NCBI RefSeq assembly: GCF_034720595.1
Contig: NZ_JAYESJ010000001.1
Location: 3,436,001 to 3,500,000, forward strand
Source of the DNA: Rhizobium sp. CC-YZS058
Lineage (GTDB): Bacteria; Pseudomonadota; Alphaproteobacteria; Rhizobiales; Rhizobiaceae
DNA: 64,000 bases
Reading direction: 5' to 3'
Shown here one piece after another: positions 29,043 to 37,822 of this stretch (the first letter of the stretch is position 1; each line of letters starts with the position of its first letter). The notes below the pieces were generated by a model. It was not told where the DNA came from. It did not search any database and worked only from the letters and a program-made list of their open reading frames with translations. The position numbers and the translations under genes were made by a program.

Positions 29043-29741
29043 CTAGACCCTCTCGAACGTCAGATAGGCCGAAGCCCGTCCCTCGCGGCGGGCTTTCGCT
29101 TCGTAGCGCGTGCTCGGCCAGGTCTTGAACGGGGTCTTCCAATCCGCAGCATTGCGCGCCGTCCAGCGGAAGGCCAAGTGGTCGCGGCAATGGAGCAGCG
29201 TCCAGTTGACATAGGTGTCGATGTCGGAGGCGAAGCAGAAGGTCCCGCCCGGCTTGAGCACGCGCGCGAACCGGTCGAGATTGACGCTCGACACGAAGCG
29301 GCGCTTCCAGTGCTTCCGCTTCGGCCAGGGATCGGGATAGAGCAGGTCGATCTGGTCGATCGACGCCTCAGGCAGCCAGTCGAGCACGAGGGTCGCGTCA
29401 TCGTCGTAGAGCCGGATGTTGCGCGCGCCGGCGGCCTCGATGCTGCCGATCAGCTTGGCCATGGAGTTGACGAAGGGCTCCACGCCGATAAAGCCGGTCG
29501 CAGGCTCCTCCGTGGCGCGGTGGATCAGATGCTCGCCGCCGCCAAAGCCGATTTCCAGGCGAAGTCTTTCCACCGGATGCGGGAAAAGCGTTGCCAGCGC
29601 AGCCGGCGCCGGAGAAGCAAGGTCGAGCTTGAGCCTCGGCAGAACCGTATCCAGATGCGCGGCCTGGCTGGCGCGCAGCGGCTTGCCCTTGCGCCGGCCG
29701 AAAAAGGCTTCCGTTGCGCGGCTTCCTCGCGGCTCGGTCAT
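29043..29741 (-). CDS. trmB: tRNA (guanine-N7-)-methyltransferase
   Basis: 232 aa SAM-dependent enzyme that makes m7G46 in tRNA. The SAM-binding motif is [12 protein letters not shown], and the catalytic/tRNA region is [19 protein letters not shown], with the family TRYEAKA near the C-terminus. The frame is open upstream into the metK region, but GGAG and the family N-terminus support ATG 29741. It follows metK, which makes its SAM substrate; a terminator-like hairpin lies just before its ribosome binding site. Confidence 0.93.
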   Translation of the reverse strand: MTEPRGSRATEAFFGRRKGKPLRASQAAHLDTVLPRLKLDLASPAPAALATLFPHPVERLRLEIGFGGGEHLIHRATEEPATGFIGVEPFVNSMAKLIGSIEAAGARNIRLYDDDATLVLDWLPEASIDQIDLLYPDPWPKRKHWKRRFVSSVNLDRFARVLKPGGTFCFASDIDTYVNWTLLHCRDHLAFRWTARNAADWKTPFKTWPSTRYEAKARREGRASAYLTFERV

Positions 29742-29754
29742 TCGTTTGGTCTCC

Positions 29755-29786
29755 AAATAAAAAACGGACGCCCTGAGGGGCATCCG
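29755..29786 (-). terminator. Terminator/attenuator between metK and trmB
   Basis: On the minus strand CGGATGCCC-CTCA-GGGCGTCCG (one G-T wobble) is followed by TTTTTTATTT, a textbook intrinsic terminator. Its T-run ends only about 13 bp before the trmB ATG, so trmB depends on read-through or a control step. Confidence 0.85.
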
Positions 29787-29857
29787 CTGTCGTCTAAAGC
29801 ATTTCGCTGCGGAGCGGAATGGAATCCGCGCCGGCGCGTGCGGCCAAGCGCGGTGCG

Positions 29858-31099
29858 TCAGGCTGCCTTGAGCGCATCCTTCAGCGGCTTGACGAGATCG
29901 AGCTTCTCCCAGGAGAAGGAGCCGTCGCGCCCGGCCTTGCGGCCGAAATGGCCATAGGCGGCCGTCTTGGCATAGATCGGCTTGTTGAGATCGAGATGCC
30001 GGCGGATGCCCGACGGGGAGAGGTCGATGGTCTTGCGGATCGCGGCTTCGACCTCGTCTTCGGTGACCTTGCCCGTGCCGTGCAGATCGACATAGACCGA
30101 CAGCGGCTGGGCGACGCCGATCGCATAGGAGAGCTGGATCGTGCAGCGGTCGGCAAGGCCGGCGGCCACGACGTTCTTGGCGAGATAGCGGGCGACATAG
30201 GCAGCCGACCGGTCGACCTTGGTCGTGTCCTTGCCGGAGAAGGCGCCGCCGCCATGCGGCGCAGCCCCGCCATAGGTGTCGACAATGATCTTGCGTCCGG
30301 TCAGGCCGGCATCGCCATCCGGACCGCCGATGACGAACTTGCCGGTCGGGTTGATGTACCACTGGCAGTCTTCGGCGATCTCGATGTCGCTCAGTGCCTC
30401 GCGGATATAGGGCTCGACCACGGCACGCACCTTGGCGGAATCCCAGGCCTCATCGAGATGCTGGGTCGAGAGCACGATGGAGGCGACTTCCTTCGGCTTG
30501 CCATCGACATAGCGCACGGTCACCTGACTCTTGGCATCGGGGCCGAGCCGGGCGGCATCGCCCTCGCCCTTCTTGCGGGCAGCGGCCAGCAAGGCGAGGA
30601 TGCGGTGGGAGTAATAGATCGGGGCCGGCATGAGATCGGCGGTTTCCCGGCAGGCATAGCCGAACATGATCCCCTGGTCGCCGGCGCCCTCGTCGCCCTG
30701 GCGGTCGGAGGCATTGTCGACGCCCTGCGCGATATCGGCAGACTGCGAATGCAGGAGCACGTCGATCTTGGCACTCTTCCAGTGAAAGCCGGACTGCTCG
30801 TAGCCGATCTCGCGGATCGCCTTGCGGGCGGCGGACTTGAACTTGACCGGATTGATGACGTCTTCGCCCGCCTTGTCCTTCTTCATCAGGCTCGGCGGCA
30901 GGCGCACCTCGCCGGCAATGATCACGCGGTTCGTCGTGGCCAGCGTTTCGCAGGCAATCCGGACGCTCCAGGGATCGACACCTGTCTTGGAAGCCTCGCG
31001 ATAGACGAGATCGACGATTTCGTCGGAGATTCTGTCGCAGACCTTGTCCGGATGCCCTTCGGCGACGGACTCCGAGGTGAAGAGATAATTGGCGCGCAT
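29858..31099 (-). CDS. metK: S-adenosylmethionine synthetase
   Basis: 413 aa. It makes SAM from methionine and ATP. Motifs are [21 protein letters not shown] at the N-terminus, [10 protein letters not shown] (the GAGDQG-type loop region is [11 protein letters not shown]), [21 protein letters not shown] and [19 protein letters not shown]. It is slightly longer than the E. coli enzyme (384 aa), as usual in rhizobia. GAGGGGA lies eight bases before the ATG. The leader of about 220 bp contains an AT-rich palindrome, a candidate operator. Confidence 0.96.
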   Translation of the reverse strand: MRANYLFTSESVAEGHPDKVCDRISDEIVDLVYREASKTGVDPWSVRIACETLATTNRVIIAGEVRLPPSLMKKDKAGEDVINPVKFKSAARKAIREIGYEQSGFHWKSAKIDVLLHSQSADIAQGVDNASDRQGDEGAGDQGIMFGYACRETADLMPAPIYYSHRILALLAAARKKGEGDAARLGPDAKSQVTVRYVDGKPKEVASIVLSTQHLDEAWDSAKVRAVVEPYIREALSDIEIAEDCQWYINPTGKFVIGGPDGDAGLTGRKIIVDTYGGAAPHGGGAFSGKDTTKVDRSAAYVARYLAKNVVAAGLADRCTIQLSYAIGVAQPLSVYVDLHGTGKVTEDEVEAAIRKTIDLSPSGIRRHLDLNKPIYAKTAAYGHFGRKAGRDGSFSWEKLDLVKPLKDALKAA

Positions 31100-31171
31100 G
31101 CGGGACGTCCCCTCAAAGAAAAGTGCTCACACGGTGTAGAGACAGTCTCGGCAAAAAACAAGCGCACAAGC

Positions 31172-31191
31172 ATATAAATATATCTTTATAT
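31172..31191 (-). promoter_or_regulatory. AT-rich palindrome upstream of metK
   Basis: ATATAAATATATCTTTATAT: 7-bp arms ATATAAA/TTTATAT around a 6-base centre, about 75 bp upstream of the metK ATG, in an otherwise GC-rich sequence. Palindromes of this form resemble the operators proposed for SahR, an ArsR-family regulator of methionine-cycle genes. The assignment is by resemblance only. A weak TTGTTT-N17-TACACC promoter lies between it and the gene. Confidence 0.5.
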
Positions 31192-31322
31192 CCTTCTGGC
31201 CTGGACGCGAACGATCCCACCGGAGCGGATGGTTGCGCCCCATGGCTTGCGCGAAGCTCACGCAGAAACGCCGTGCAGCCGGAACCCGGATACACGGCGT
31301 CGATGAAGCGTCTATTCGGTGA

Positions 31323-31745
31323 TCAGTCGGCGTCGGAATCGGCGGCCAGTGCCTTGACGAGGTCGACGATCTTGCGCCGCACCTTGGGGTCGGAGATCTT
31401 CACGAAGGAGCGGTTGAGCTGCAGGCCTTCGGAGGATGACAGAAAGTCGACGACATAGTTGGAGCTGGACGCCTCCGCCAGCCCGGCCGGCGCGCCGGCT
31501 GCTGCGTCTCCCGGCGCATCTTCGAAGAAAAAGGAGACGGGAACGTTCAGAATGGCCGAAATATTCTGCAGCCGGCTGGCGCCGACGCGATTCGTGCCCT
31601 TTTCATACTTCTGAATCTGCTGGAAGGTGATGCCAAGGCTTTCGCCCAGCTTCTCCTGGCTCATACCCAGCATGGTTCTGCGAAGCCGGATGCGACTGCC
31701 AACATGGATGTCGATCGGATTCGGCTTCTTCTTGTTTTCAATCAT
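31323..31745 (-). CDS. XRE-family transcriptional regulator, PraR-like
   Basis: 140 aa. The helix-turn-helix domain at about residues 15-70 (VGSRIRLRRTMLGMSQEKLGESLGITFQQIQKYEKGTNRVGASRL) is a clear Cro/CI-type domain. The C-terminal part ends LVKALAADSDAD. Length, sequence style and position beside metK match rhizobial PraR, a repressor of quorum-sensing and biofilm genes in R. leguminosarum. That identity is inferred. It probably acts on genes elsewhere, and perhaps on its own promoter, where two palindromes lie. Confidence 0.82.
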   Translation of the reverse strand: MIENKKKPNPIDIHVGSRIRLRRTMLGMSQEKLGESLGITFQQIQKYEKGTNRVGASRLQNISAILNVPVSFFFEDAPGDAAAGAPAGLAEASSSNYVVDFLSSSEGLQLNRSFVKISDPKVRRKIVDLVKALAADSDAD

Positions 31746-31763
31746 TGCATGTTCCCATTCGCC

Positions 31764-31775
31764 GAGTGTGCACTC
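31764..31775. promoter_or_regulatory. Small inverted repeat just upstream of the praR-like gene
   Basis: GAGTG-TG-CACTC, starting 19 bp before the start codon. It lies where a repressor could block initiation, so autoregulation is possible. Short repeats like this also occur by chance. Confidence 0.3.
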
Positions 31776-31807
31776 TGCTCCGACCCCGGTTCATTTGAGG
31801 GCCGGCC

Positions 31808-31821
31808 GCATGACGTCATGC
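31808..31821. promoter_or_regulatory. Perfect 14-bp palindrome upstream of the praR-like gene
   Basis: GCATGACGTCATGC is fully self-complementary and sits 63 bp before the start codon of the regulator gene. It is a candidate dimer-binding site; the protein that binds it is unknown. Confidence 0.4.
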
Positions 31822-31839
31822 AGCGGGCAGAGCCAATGC

Positions 31840-31862
31840 CCGCCGGCCAGTCTGGCCGGCGG
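31840..31862 (-). terminator. Hairpin after lnt
   Basis: CCGCCGGCCA-GTC-TGGCCGGCGG, a perfect 10-bp stem with a 3-base loop, 26 bp after the lnt stop. No U-run follows, so it may be a partial terminator separating the corC-lnt unit from the downstream regulator. Confidence 0.55.
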
Positions 31863-31888
31863 CACTATGCAGATTTCAGCATTTTCGG

Positions 31889-33484
31889 TCAATTCTTCGG
31901 CAGGCGAAAACCAAGGCGCGAAAACAGTGCCACGGCGGCGGCGAACAGCGTGATGAACAGGGCGTTACGCCCCTGCTCCTCCGGCGTGAAAGCTGGGGCA
32001 ATCCGGCTCGGCAGATCGATGTCGATGAAGCCGCGCGCGCCGAGATCGAGCCCCTTCACCACTTGGCCCCGCGCATCCACCAGCGCCGAAATGCCGGAAT
32101 TGGCGCCACGAATCATCGGCACGCCGGTTTCCACTGCCCGCAGCCGAGCCTGCTGGAAATGCTGGTAGGGACCGGGCGTTTCCCCGAACCAGGCATCATT
32201 GGTGACGTTGAGCAGGGCTGCCGTGGACAGCGGTCCATTGCCGAGTTCGCCGGGGAAGATCGCCTCGTAGCAGATGAGCGGGAAGAGCGTGCGACCGCCG
32301 GGCAGCGTCAGGATGGTGTGGTTGGCCGCGCCGGAAAACCCGCCCGGCATGGAGGCTGCAACGGCGCTCAGACCCGCCTTGGCGAAGAGATCCTCGAAAG
32401 GCAGATATTCGCCGAAGGGCACCAGATGCACCTTGTCGGCGGCGCCGACGATCTGGCCGCGATCGTCGATGACGTAGATGGAATTGTAGTAGCGCGGCGG
32501 CAGGCCCGTGCCGGCATCCTCGGTGCGCACGGCGCCGGTGATCAGCATCTGCCCGTCCTGCAGCACCTCGGCCATCCGCGCCAGCGCATCCGGATTGTCG
32601 GTCAGGATGAAGGGGACCGCCGTTTCCGGCCAGACGATGAGATCCGGCCGCCGGCCCTCCCCTTCCACAGGCGCGGCGCTGAGCGCCAGATGCGCCTCGA
32701 AGACGGAGGCCCGCTCGCCGCTGTCGAGCTTCTTGGCCTGGTCGATCAGCGGCTGGACGATGCGCACGGTGAGCGGCGGATCGAGCGGTGCCGGCGCCGG
32801 CAGCGAGAGCCGATAGGCGCCATAGCCGAGATGACCGACAACGAGCAGCGCGGCCAGGCCGAGGCCGAGCCGCATGCCGCGGCGCGTGCCGATGAGAGCG
32901 GGCATGGCATAGACGAAGACGGAGGCGACGTTCATGCCCGCCACGCCGATGACGGCGGAGGACTGCATCATTATCGGCACCGGCATGGCCGTGTAGCCGA
33001 TGGCGTTCCAGGGAAAGCCGGTGAGCAGCAGGCCGCGCAGCCACTCCGCCAGGCCGAAAGTGGCGGCGAGCGCGGCAATCCTCCCGATCCCGTCGGACCA
33101 GACGAGCCGCGCGATGTAGCCGGCAAGTCCGTAATAGAGCGCCAGAAAGGCGGGAAGGCCGAGCACGGCCAAGGGCAAGGCCCAGGCAAACGTATCGGCC
33201 TCGACCATCAACGCCGTCCCGAGCCACCAGAGGCTGCCGGCCAGATAGCCGAAACCGAAGCACCAGCCGACGACGAACCCCGGCAGAGCGCGGCGCAGGA
33301 CCCCGTGGTCCGGATTGCCGGACACGCCATCGATCAGCCAGACGAGCACGGGGAATGTCAGGAAGGGGACGGCAAAAATATCGAACGGCGGCAGCGCCAG
33401 AACCGTGAGCAGGCCCGCCAGCACCGCCAACCCCGCACGGCGCATGCCGGAGACCAGCATCACCCTGCCTGCAAGCCACTCCAT
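31889..33484 (-). CDS. lnt: Apolipoprotein N-acyltransferase
   Basis: 531 aa inner-membrane enzyme adding the third acyl chain to lipoproteins. The N-terminal half has about six membrane segments. The periplasmic nitrilase-like domain carries the triad Glu287 (VWPETAVPF), Lys351 (DKVHLVPFGEYLPFE) and Cys405 (FPLICYEAIFP). The C-terminus has a last membrane helix. The start is normal for the rhizobial protein. It follows corC with 88 bp between, in the ybeY-corC-lnt order typical of proteobacteria. Confidence 0.95.
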   Translation of the reverse strand: MEWLAGRVMLVSGMRRAGLAVLAGLLTVLALPPFDIFAVPFLTFPVLVWLIDGVSGNPDHGVLRRALPGFVVGWCFGFGYLAGSLWWLGTALMVEADTFAWALPLAVLGLPAFLALYYGLAGYIARLVWSDGIGRIAALAATFGLAEWLRGLLLTGFPWNAIGYTAMPVPIMMQSSAVIGVAGMNVASVFVYAMPALIGTRRGMRLGLGLAALLVVGHLGYGAYRLSLPAPAPLDPPLTVRIVQPLIDQAKKLDSGERASVFEAHLALSAAPVEGEGRRPDLIVWPETAVPFILTDNPDALARMAEVLQDGQMLITGAVRTEDAGTGLPPRYYNSIYVIDDRGQIVGAADKVHLVPFGEYLPFEDLFAKAGLSAVAASMPGGFSGAANHTILTLPGGRTLFPLICYEAIFPGELGNGPLSTAALLNVTNDAWFGETPGPYQHFQQARLRAVETGVPMIRGANSGISALVDARGQVVKGLDLGARGFIDIDLPSRIAPAFTPEEQGRNALFITLFAAAVALFSRLGFRLPKN

Positions 33485-33572
33485 GTAAGCCCCCGACTTC
33501 GAATCAGTTCGCGGGCAGTGTTTCAGAGAAGCCTTGCCCTGTCCTGTCGTCCGGAGGGAGCGTCAGGAATTG

Positions 33573-34751
33573 TCAGGCATCGTGCCGAGCGCCGTGGTCG
33601 GAAGGCCCCTGCCCCGCCATGGTCGTGCCGGAAGGAAGCCCGGTCGCTCCGTCCTCTCCCTCCCGCTGCCGCCTGCGGGCGGGCGGGCGCTTGCGGATGA
33701 TGCGCACGCGCTTCACCCGGCGCGGATCGGCCTCCAGCACCTGAAGCTCGAAGCCCGGGATGACATGCACCACTTCGCCCCGAACCGGGATATGGCCGAG
33801 CGTGGCGAAAACGAGACCACCCAGCGTATCGACATCCTCGAGCTGTTCGCGCACGTCGAAATCCGGGCCGATCGCCTCGGCGATCTCTTCCAGCTCCACC
33901 CGGGCATCGGCGACGAAGACATCGTCCGAGGTGCGGGTGAACATGGTTTCCTCGTCGTCATGCTCGTCTTCGATATCGCCGACCACGAGTTCGACGATAT
34001 CCTCGAGCGAGGCGAGACCATCCGTACCGCCATATTCATCGATGACCAGCGCCATCTGGATCCGGGCGGTCTGCATGCGCTGCATCAGGTCGGCGGCATG
34101 CATGGACGGCGGCACGAACAGAACCTGGCGCACGATCCCCGAGGCTTCCAGCGTTTCGTTGAGATCGACGCGGGCGAGATCGAAGCCGGCGCGCGGCTGG
34201 CGCAGCGTCTTGTCCCCCTGCTCGGCAATGGCAATGGCAGGCGGCGAGGCCGGCGGACGCGGCGGCCCGTCACGCCGGCTGCGGGCCGCACGCGTGACAT
34301 AGGAGAGAAGATCGCGGATGTGGACCATGCCACGCGGATCATCGAGGCTTTCATTGTAGACCGGCATGCGCGAGCGGCCGGATTCCTCGAAGATCAGCAT
34401 CAGCTCGCCGATGGTCATGCTCTGGTCCACCGCCTCGATATCGGCGCGTGGCACCATGACATCGGCGACGCGAACCTCACGGAAGCGCAGAATATTGTTG
34501 AGCATCGCCCGTTCGGGCGCGGAGAAGACCGCATCCGTGCCCGGATCCGCCAGCAGCGCATCGGCAAGATCCTCGCGGATCGTCGCGCCATTGGGGCTGC
34601 GCCACAAACGAGCCGCGCGGGTCCAGAAGGAAGGCTGCCTGCCGGTTTCATGCCTCGACGCGGCGGGGCTACTACTGCCCGGCTCGTCCTGGCTGGAAGC
34701 CTCGCCATCGTCATGCGAGACCGCCGTCGACTGTGTTCTGAAGTCGCTCAT
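33573..34751 (-). CDS. corC: CBS-domain protein of the CorC/TlyC family
   Basis: 392 aa. After a polar N-terminus, the CBS pair runs from about residue 95 to 245 (VADVMVPRADIEAVDQ, GMVHIRDLLSYV, MQMALVIDEYGGTDGLASLEDIVE). The CorC/HlyC transporter-associated domain at the C-terminus includes DTLGGLVFATLGHIPVRGEVV. No membrane segment is present. CorC proteins are linked to Mg/Co efflux but the mechanism is unclear; adenine nucleotide binding by the CBS pair is likely. About 12 bp separate it from ybeY upstream. Confidence 0.9.
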   Translation of the reverse strand: MSDFRTQSTAVSHDDGEASSQDEPGSSSPAASRHETGRQPSFWTRAARLWRSPNGATIREDLADALLADPGTDAVFSAPERAMLNNILRFREVRVADVMVPRADIEAVDQSMTIGELMLIFEESGRSRMPVYNESLDDPRGMVHIRDLLSYVTRAARSRRDGPPRPPASPPAIAIAEQGDKTLRQPRAGFDLARVDLNETLEASGIVRQVLFVPPSMHAADLMQRMQTARIQMALVIDEYGGTDGLASLEDIVELVVGDIEDEHDDEETMFTRTSDDVFVADARVELEEIAEAIGPDFDVREQLEDVDTLGGLVFATLGHIPVRGEVVHVIPGFELQVLEADPRRVKRVRIIRKRPPARRRQREGEDGATGLPSGTTMAGQGPSDHGARHDA

Positions 34752-34763
34752 CGTTCCAAATCG

Positions 34764-35273
34764 TCAAACGGGATCACTGTCCCCATAGGGATCAGATAGC
34801 CCAAGACCGGCCAAAATGCGAGTCTCCAGCGATTCCATTCGTTCCGCCTCGTCGCTTTCCAGGTGGTCATAGCCGAAGAGATGCAGGAAACCATGCACGA
34901 GGAGGTGGGTCAGATGCGCCTCGAACGGCTTGTCGAGCTCGGCTGATTCGCGCGCGATCGTCTCTTCGGCGAGGATGATATCACCCAGCATCGGACCCGG
35001 CCGGCCGCCGGGCACAAGCGGAAAAGCAGGGAAGGACAGGACGTTGGTCGGCTTGTCCTGCCCGCGCCACTCGGCGTTGATGCCGCGGATCGTCTCGTCG
35101 TCGGTAAAAAGCAGCGATACTTCGGGTGGCGTCTCGGGAAAGGGCTGCCCCTCCGTCTCCACGAGAAAGCGCGCCGCAGCATCGAGCGCTGTCTCGGCCA
35201 GCGCCTGCAACGTCTCTTCCGCCGCCCAAGCGCCGTCCTCGATGCTGATCTGGATATCGAGCGTGGTCATCAT
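34764..35273 (-). CDS. ybeY: Endoribonuclease YbeY
   Basis: 169 aa metal-dependent RNase needed for 16S rRNA 3'-end maturation and 70S quality control; the rhizobial protein is also linked to small-RNA regulation. The zinc site HLLVHGFLHLFGYDH (H-x3-H-x5-H) is intact, and the conserved RG-x(1)-DKPTNVLSFP strand precedes it. Two ATG codons are adjacent (35273 and 35270); the upstream frame is unsupported. It starts 16 bp after phoH, as in most proteobacteria. Confidence 0.93.
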   Translation of the reverse strand: MMTTLDIQISIEDGAWAAEETLQALAETALDAAARFLVETEGQPFPETPPEVSLLFTDDETIRGINAEWRGQDKPTNVLSFPAFPLVPGGRPGPMLGDIILAEETIARESAELDKPFEAHLTHLLVHGFLHLFGYDHLESDEAERMESLETRILAGLGLSDPYGDSDPV

Positions 35274-35289
35274 GACACCCGGATGGACC

Positions 35290-36342
35290 TCAGCGGTCCA
35301 TCGGCTCGCTCTCGTCCGGCACGGCGGTGGTTGATTCGTAAGCGCGAACGATACGCGCGACCATGGGATGGCGCACGACATCGACATCCTTGAAGCGAAC
35401 GACGGAGACGCCCTCGACGCCCTTCAGGATCTGCAGCGCTTCGACCAGGCCGGACTTGACGCCACGCGGCAGGTCGACCTGGCTCGGATCGCCGGTCACG
35501 ATCATTCGGCCGTTCTCGCCGAGCCGCGTCAGGAACATCTTCATCTGCATGGATGTCGTGTTCTGCGCTTCGTCCAGAATGACGGCCGCATTGGCAAGCG
35601 TCCGGCCGCGCATGAAGGCCAGCGGTGCAATTTCGATGACATTGGCGGTGATGGCGCGTTCCACCTTGTCGCCCGGCATCATGTCGTAGAGCGCATCGTA
35701 GAGCGGTCGCAGGTAGGGATCGACCTTCTCTTTCATGTCGCCGGGCAGGAAACCCAGCCGTTCGCCGGCTTCGACAGCCGGGCGGGACAGGATGATGCGA
35801 TCGACGACGCCGCGCTCCAGAAGCTGCGCCGCATAGGCAACGGCAAGATAGGTCTTGCCGGTTCCGGCCGGGCCGACACCGAACACAAGCTCGGAGCGCT
35901 CCAGCGCGCGGATATAGGCATCCTGCGTCGGCGTGCGCGCCGCGATCGTCTTCTTGCGGGTCGAAATCTGTGCGAGATTCAATTTCGCCTTACGCTCCAT
36001 GGTCGGCAGCTGCAGCTGGTCGTCGGCCGCCACGGCCATGCGGATCGCCCCCTCGACGTCGGAAGGCTCGATCGTGCCACCCTTCTGCAGGCGGCTGTAG
36101 AGATAGTCGAGCGCACGGCGGGCCTGATCGGTGGCCGCGGTTTCGCCGGAAATCGACACCGAATTGCCCCGCGCCCGCGCATCCACATGCAGGCGCTGCT
36201 CGATCAATTTGAGGTTCTGGTCGAACTGTCCGAACAGCTCGCTCGCCATGCGGTTGTTGTCGAATGTCAGCACGAAGTGATTGGCGTCGGTCTGGGTCTT
36301 CGACTGGCGCGGCGAGGATGAAACCAATTCGTGTCCGTTCAA
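35290..36342 (-). CDS. phoH: PhoH-like ATPase
   Basis: 350 aa P-loop ATPase with a KH-like N-terminal half. The Walker A motif is GPAGTGKT at residues 157-164; Walker B is VILDEAQNTT; also present are LSRPAVEAGERLGFLPGD and TGDPSQVDLPRG. It is probably RNA-linked through its partnership with YbeY. The start is unusual: the codon before NGHELVSSS is TTG, with AGGAG nine bases upstream; the next ATG is 30 residues inside the fold. It lies between miaB and ybeY on one transcript. Confidence 0.92.
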   Translation of the reverse strand: MNGHELVSSSPRQSKTQTDANHFVLTFDNNRMASELFGQFDQNLKLIEQRLHVDARARGNSVSISGETAATDQARRALDYLYSRLQKGGTIEPSDVEGAIRMAVAADDQLQLPTMERKAKLNLAQISTRKKTIAARTPTQDAYIRALERSELVFGVGPAGTGKTYLAVAYAAQLLERGVVDRIILSRPAVEAGERLGFLPGDMKEKVDPYLRPLYDALYDMMPGDKVERAITANVIEIAPLAFMRGRTLANAAVILDEAQNTTSMQMKMFLTRLGENGRMIVTGDPSQVDLPRGVKSGLVEALQILKGVEGVSVVRFKDVDVVRHPMVARIVRAYESTTAVPDESEPMDR

Positions 36343-36371
36343 GCGGCGAGGCTCCTGGTAAGACTTGAGCC

Positions 36372-37784
36372 TCAGTCTACCACGTCGGCAAACAGACTGT
36401 TAGGGCCCGCGGCGGTGATTCGCACACGAATAATGTCACCGATTTCCACGCCCTTTGCATCAACATTCACCGACTGCAGCCAGGGCGAGCGGCCGATGAG
36501 CTGGCCTGGCATACGGCCCGGCTTTTCAAGCAGGAGGTCGATGTCGCGGCCTATGCAGGCCTGGTTGAAGGCCTGTTGCTGGGACAGGAGAAGCGCCTGC
36601 AAGCGCTCCAGCCGCTCGGCCTTCACCGCCTCCGACACCTGATCCTTCAGCTCCGCGCCGGGCGTGCCGGGGCGGGTGGAATATTTGAAGGAGAAGGCCT
36701 GAGCGTAACCAACAGCTTTCACGACTTCCAGCGTTTCCTCGAAATCCTGGTCGGTCTCGCCGGGGAAGCCGACGATGAAATCCCCCGACAGGGCGAGATC
36801 GGGCCGGGCGGCGCGAATGCGGGTGATAAGCGCAATATAGTCCGACGCCGTGTGCCGCCGGTTCATCGCCTTCAGGATACGGTCGGAGCCGGACTGCACC
36901 GGCAGGTGCAGATAGGGCATCAGCGCCGGCAGGGTCGCATGCGCGGCAATCAGGCTGTCATCCATGTCGCGCGGGTGGCTGGTGGTGTAGCGCAGCCGGG
37001 CAAGACCGGGAATTTCGGCGAGGCGGTGGAGCAGATCGCCGAGCCGGAGCGTCTGCCCGCCCTCGCCCTCTCCATGCCAGGCATTGACGTTCTGGCCGAG
37101 CAGCGTCAGCTCGCGCACGCCGGCAGCCGCCAGCTTTTCAGCCTCCGCCACCACTTGCGCCAGGGGCCGGGAAACCTCGGAGCCGCGCGTATAAGGCACG
37201 ACGCAGAAGGTACAGAACTTGTCGCATCCCTCCTGCACGGTCAGGAAGGCGGTGACGCCGCGGGCCAACGTGCGCGCCTTGTCCGGTGCCGGCAGATGCT
37301 CGAACTTGTCTTCGATCGCATAGTCGGTCTCGAGCACGCGTTCGCCGCCGCGCACGCGGCGCAGCGCGTCCGGCAGGCGATGGTAGGTCTGCGGACCGAT
37401 GACCAGATCCACCGCCGGGGCGCGGCGAAGGATTTCGTCGCCCTCCGCCTGGGCGACGCAGCCGGCGACGCCGATCATCATCTCGCGGCCTTCCGCCCCC
37501 TTCTTCTTCTTCAGCTCCCGGAGCCGCCCCAGCGCCGAATAGACCTTCTCCGCCGCCTTCTCGCGGATGTGGCAGGTGTTGAGCAGAACCAGATCGGCGT
37601 CTTCCGCCGTGTCCGTCGGCACATAGCCGTCGCGCGCCAGAGCGTCCGTCATCCGGTCGGAGTCGTAGACATTCATCTGGCAGCCATAGGTCTTGACGAA
37701 GACCTTCTTCGGCCGGCCGGCAGGCGGCTGGGACGAAGCGCTGGCATCTGGAACAGGGTGGGTGAGAAGGCTCTGGTCGGTCAT
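36372..37784 (-). CDS. miaB: tRNA-2-methylthio-N6-isopentenyladenosine synthase MiaB
   Basis: 470 aa radical-SAM methylthiotransferase acting on i6A37 of tRNA. The N-terminal UPF0004 domain has a cluster Cys at residue 35 ([13 protein letters not shown]), with further Cys in [11 protein letters not shown] and [11 protein letters not shown]. The radical-SAM motif is [21 protein letters not shown] domain ends the protein. ATG 37784 was chosen; an earlier in-frame codon adds residues unlike the family. First gene of the miaB-phoH-ybeY-corC-lnt stretch. Confidence 0.95.
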   Translation of the reverse strand: MTDQSLLTHPVPDASASSQPPAGRPKKVFVKTYGCQMNVYDSDRMTDALARDGYVPTDTAEDADLVLLNTCHIREKAAEKVYSALGRLRELKKKKGAEGREMMIGVAGCVAQAEGDEILRRAPAVDLVIGPQTYHRLPDALRRVRGGERVLETDYAIEDKFEHLPAPDKARTLARGVTAFLTVQEGCDKFCTFCVVPYTRGSEVSRPLAQVVAEAEKLAAAGVRELTLLGQNVNAWHGEGEGGQTLRLGDLLHRLAEIPGLARLRYTTSHPRDMDDSLIAAHATLPALMPYLHLPVQSGSDRILKAMNRRHTASDYIALITRIRAARPDLALSGDFIVGFPGETDQDFEETLEVVKAVGYAQAFSFKYSTRPGTPGAELKDQVSEAVKAERLERLQALLLSQQQAFNQACIGRDIDLLLEKPGRMPGQLIGRSPWLQSVNVDAKGVEIGDIIRVRITAAGPNSLFADVVD

Positions 37785-37822
37785 GGCCGTGCCATAGCGC
37801 ACTTATGCGGGGAAATGAAGGC

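Noticed and set aside
29742..30362. N-terminal extension of trmB into metK
   Set aside because: The extra 200 codons are an out-of-frame shadow of metK and cross a strong terminator.
31100..31320. SAM-II or other riboswitch before metK
   Set aside because: I looked for the SAM-II pseudoknot consensus and saw no match; the leader offers only the AT-rich palindrome and small repeats.
32063..33700. 545-codon plus-strand frame
   Set aside because: Antisense of lnt; low-complexity Arg/Gly/Gln composition and no motif.
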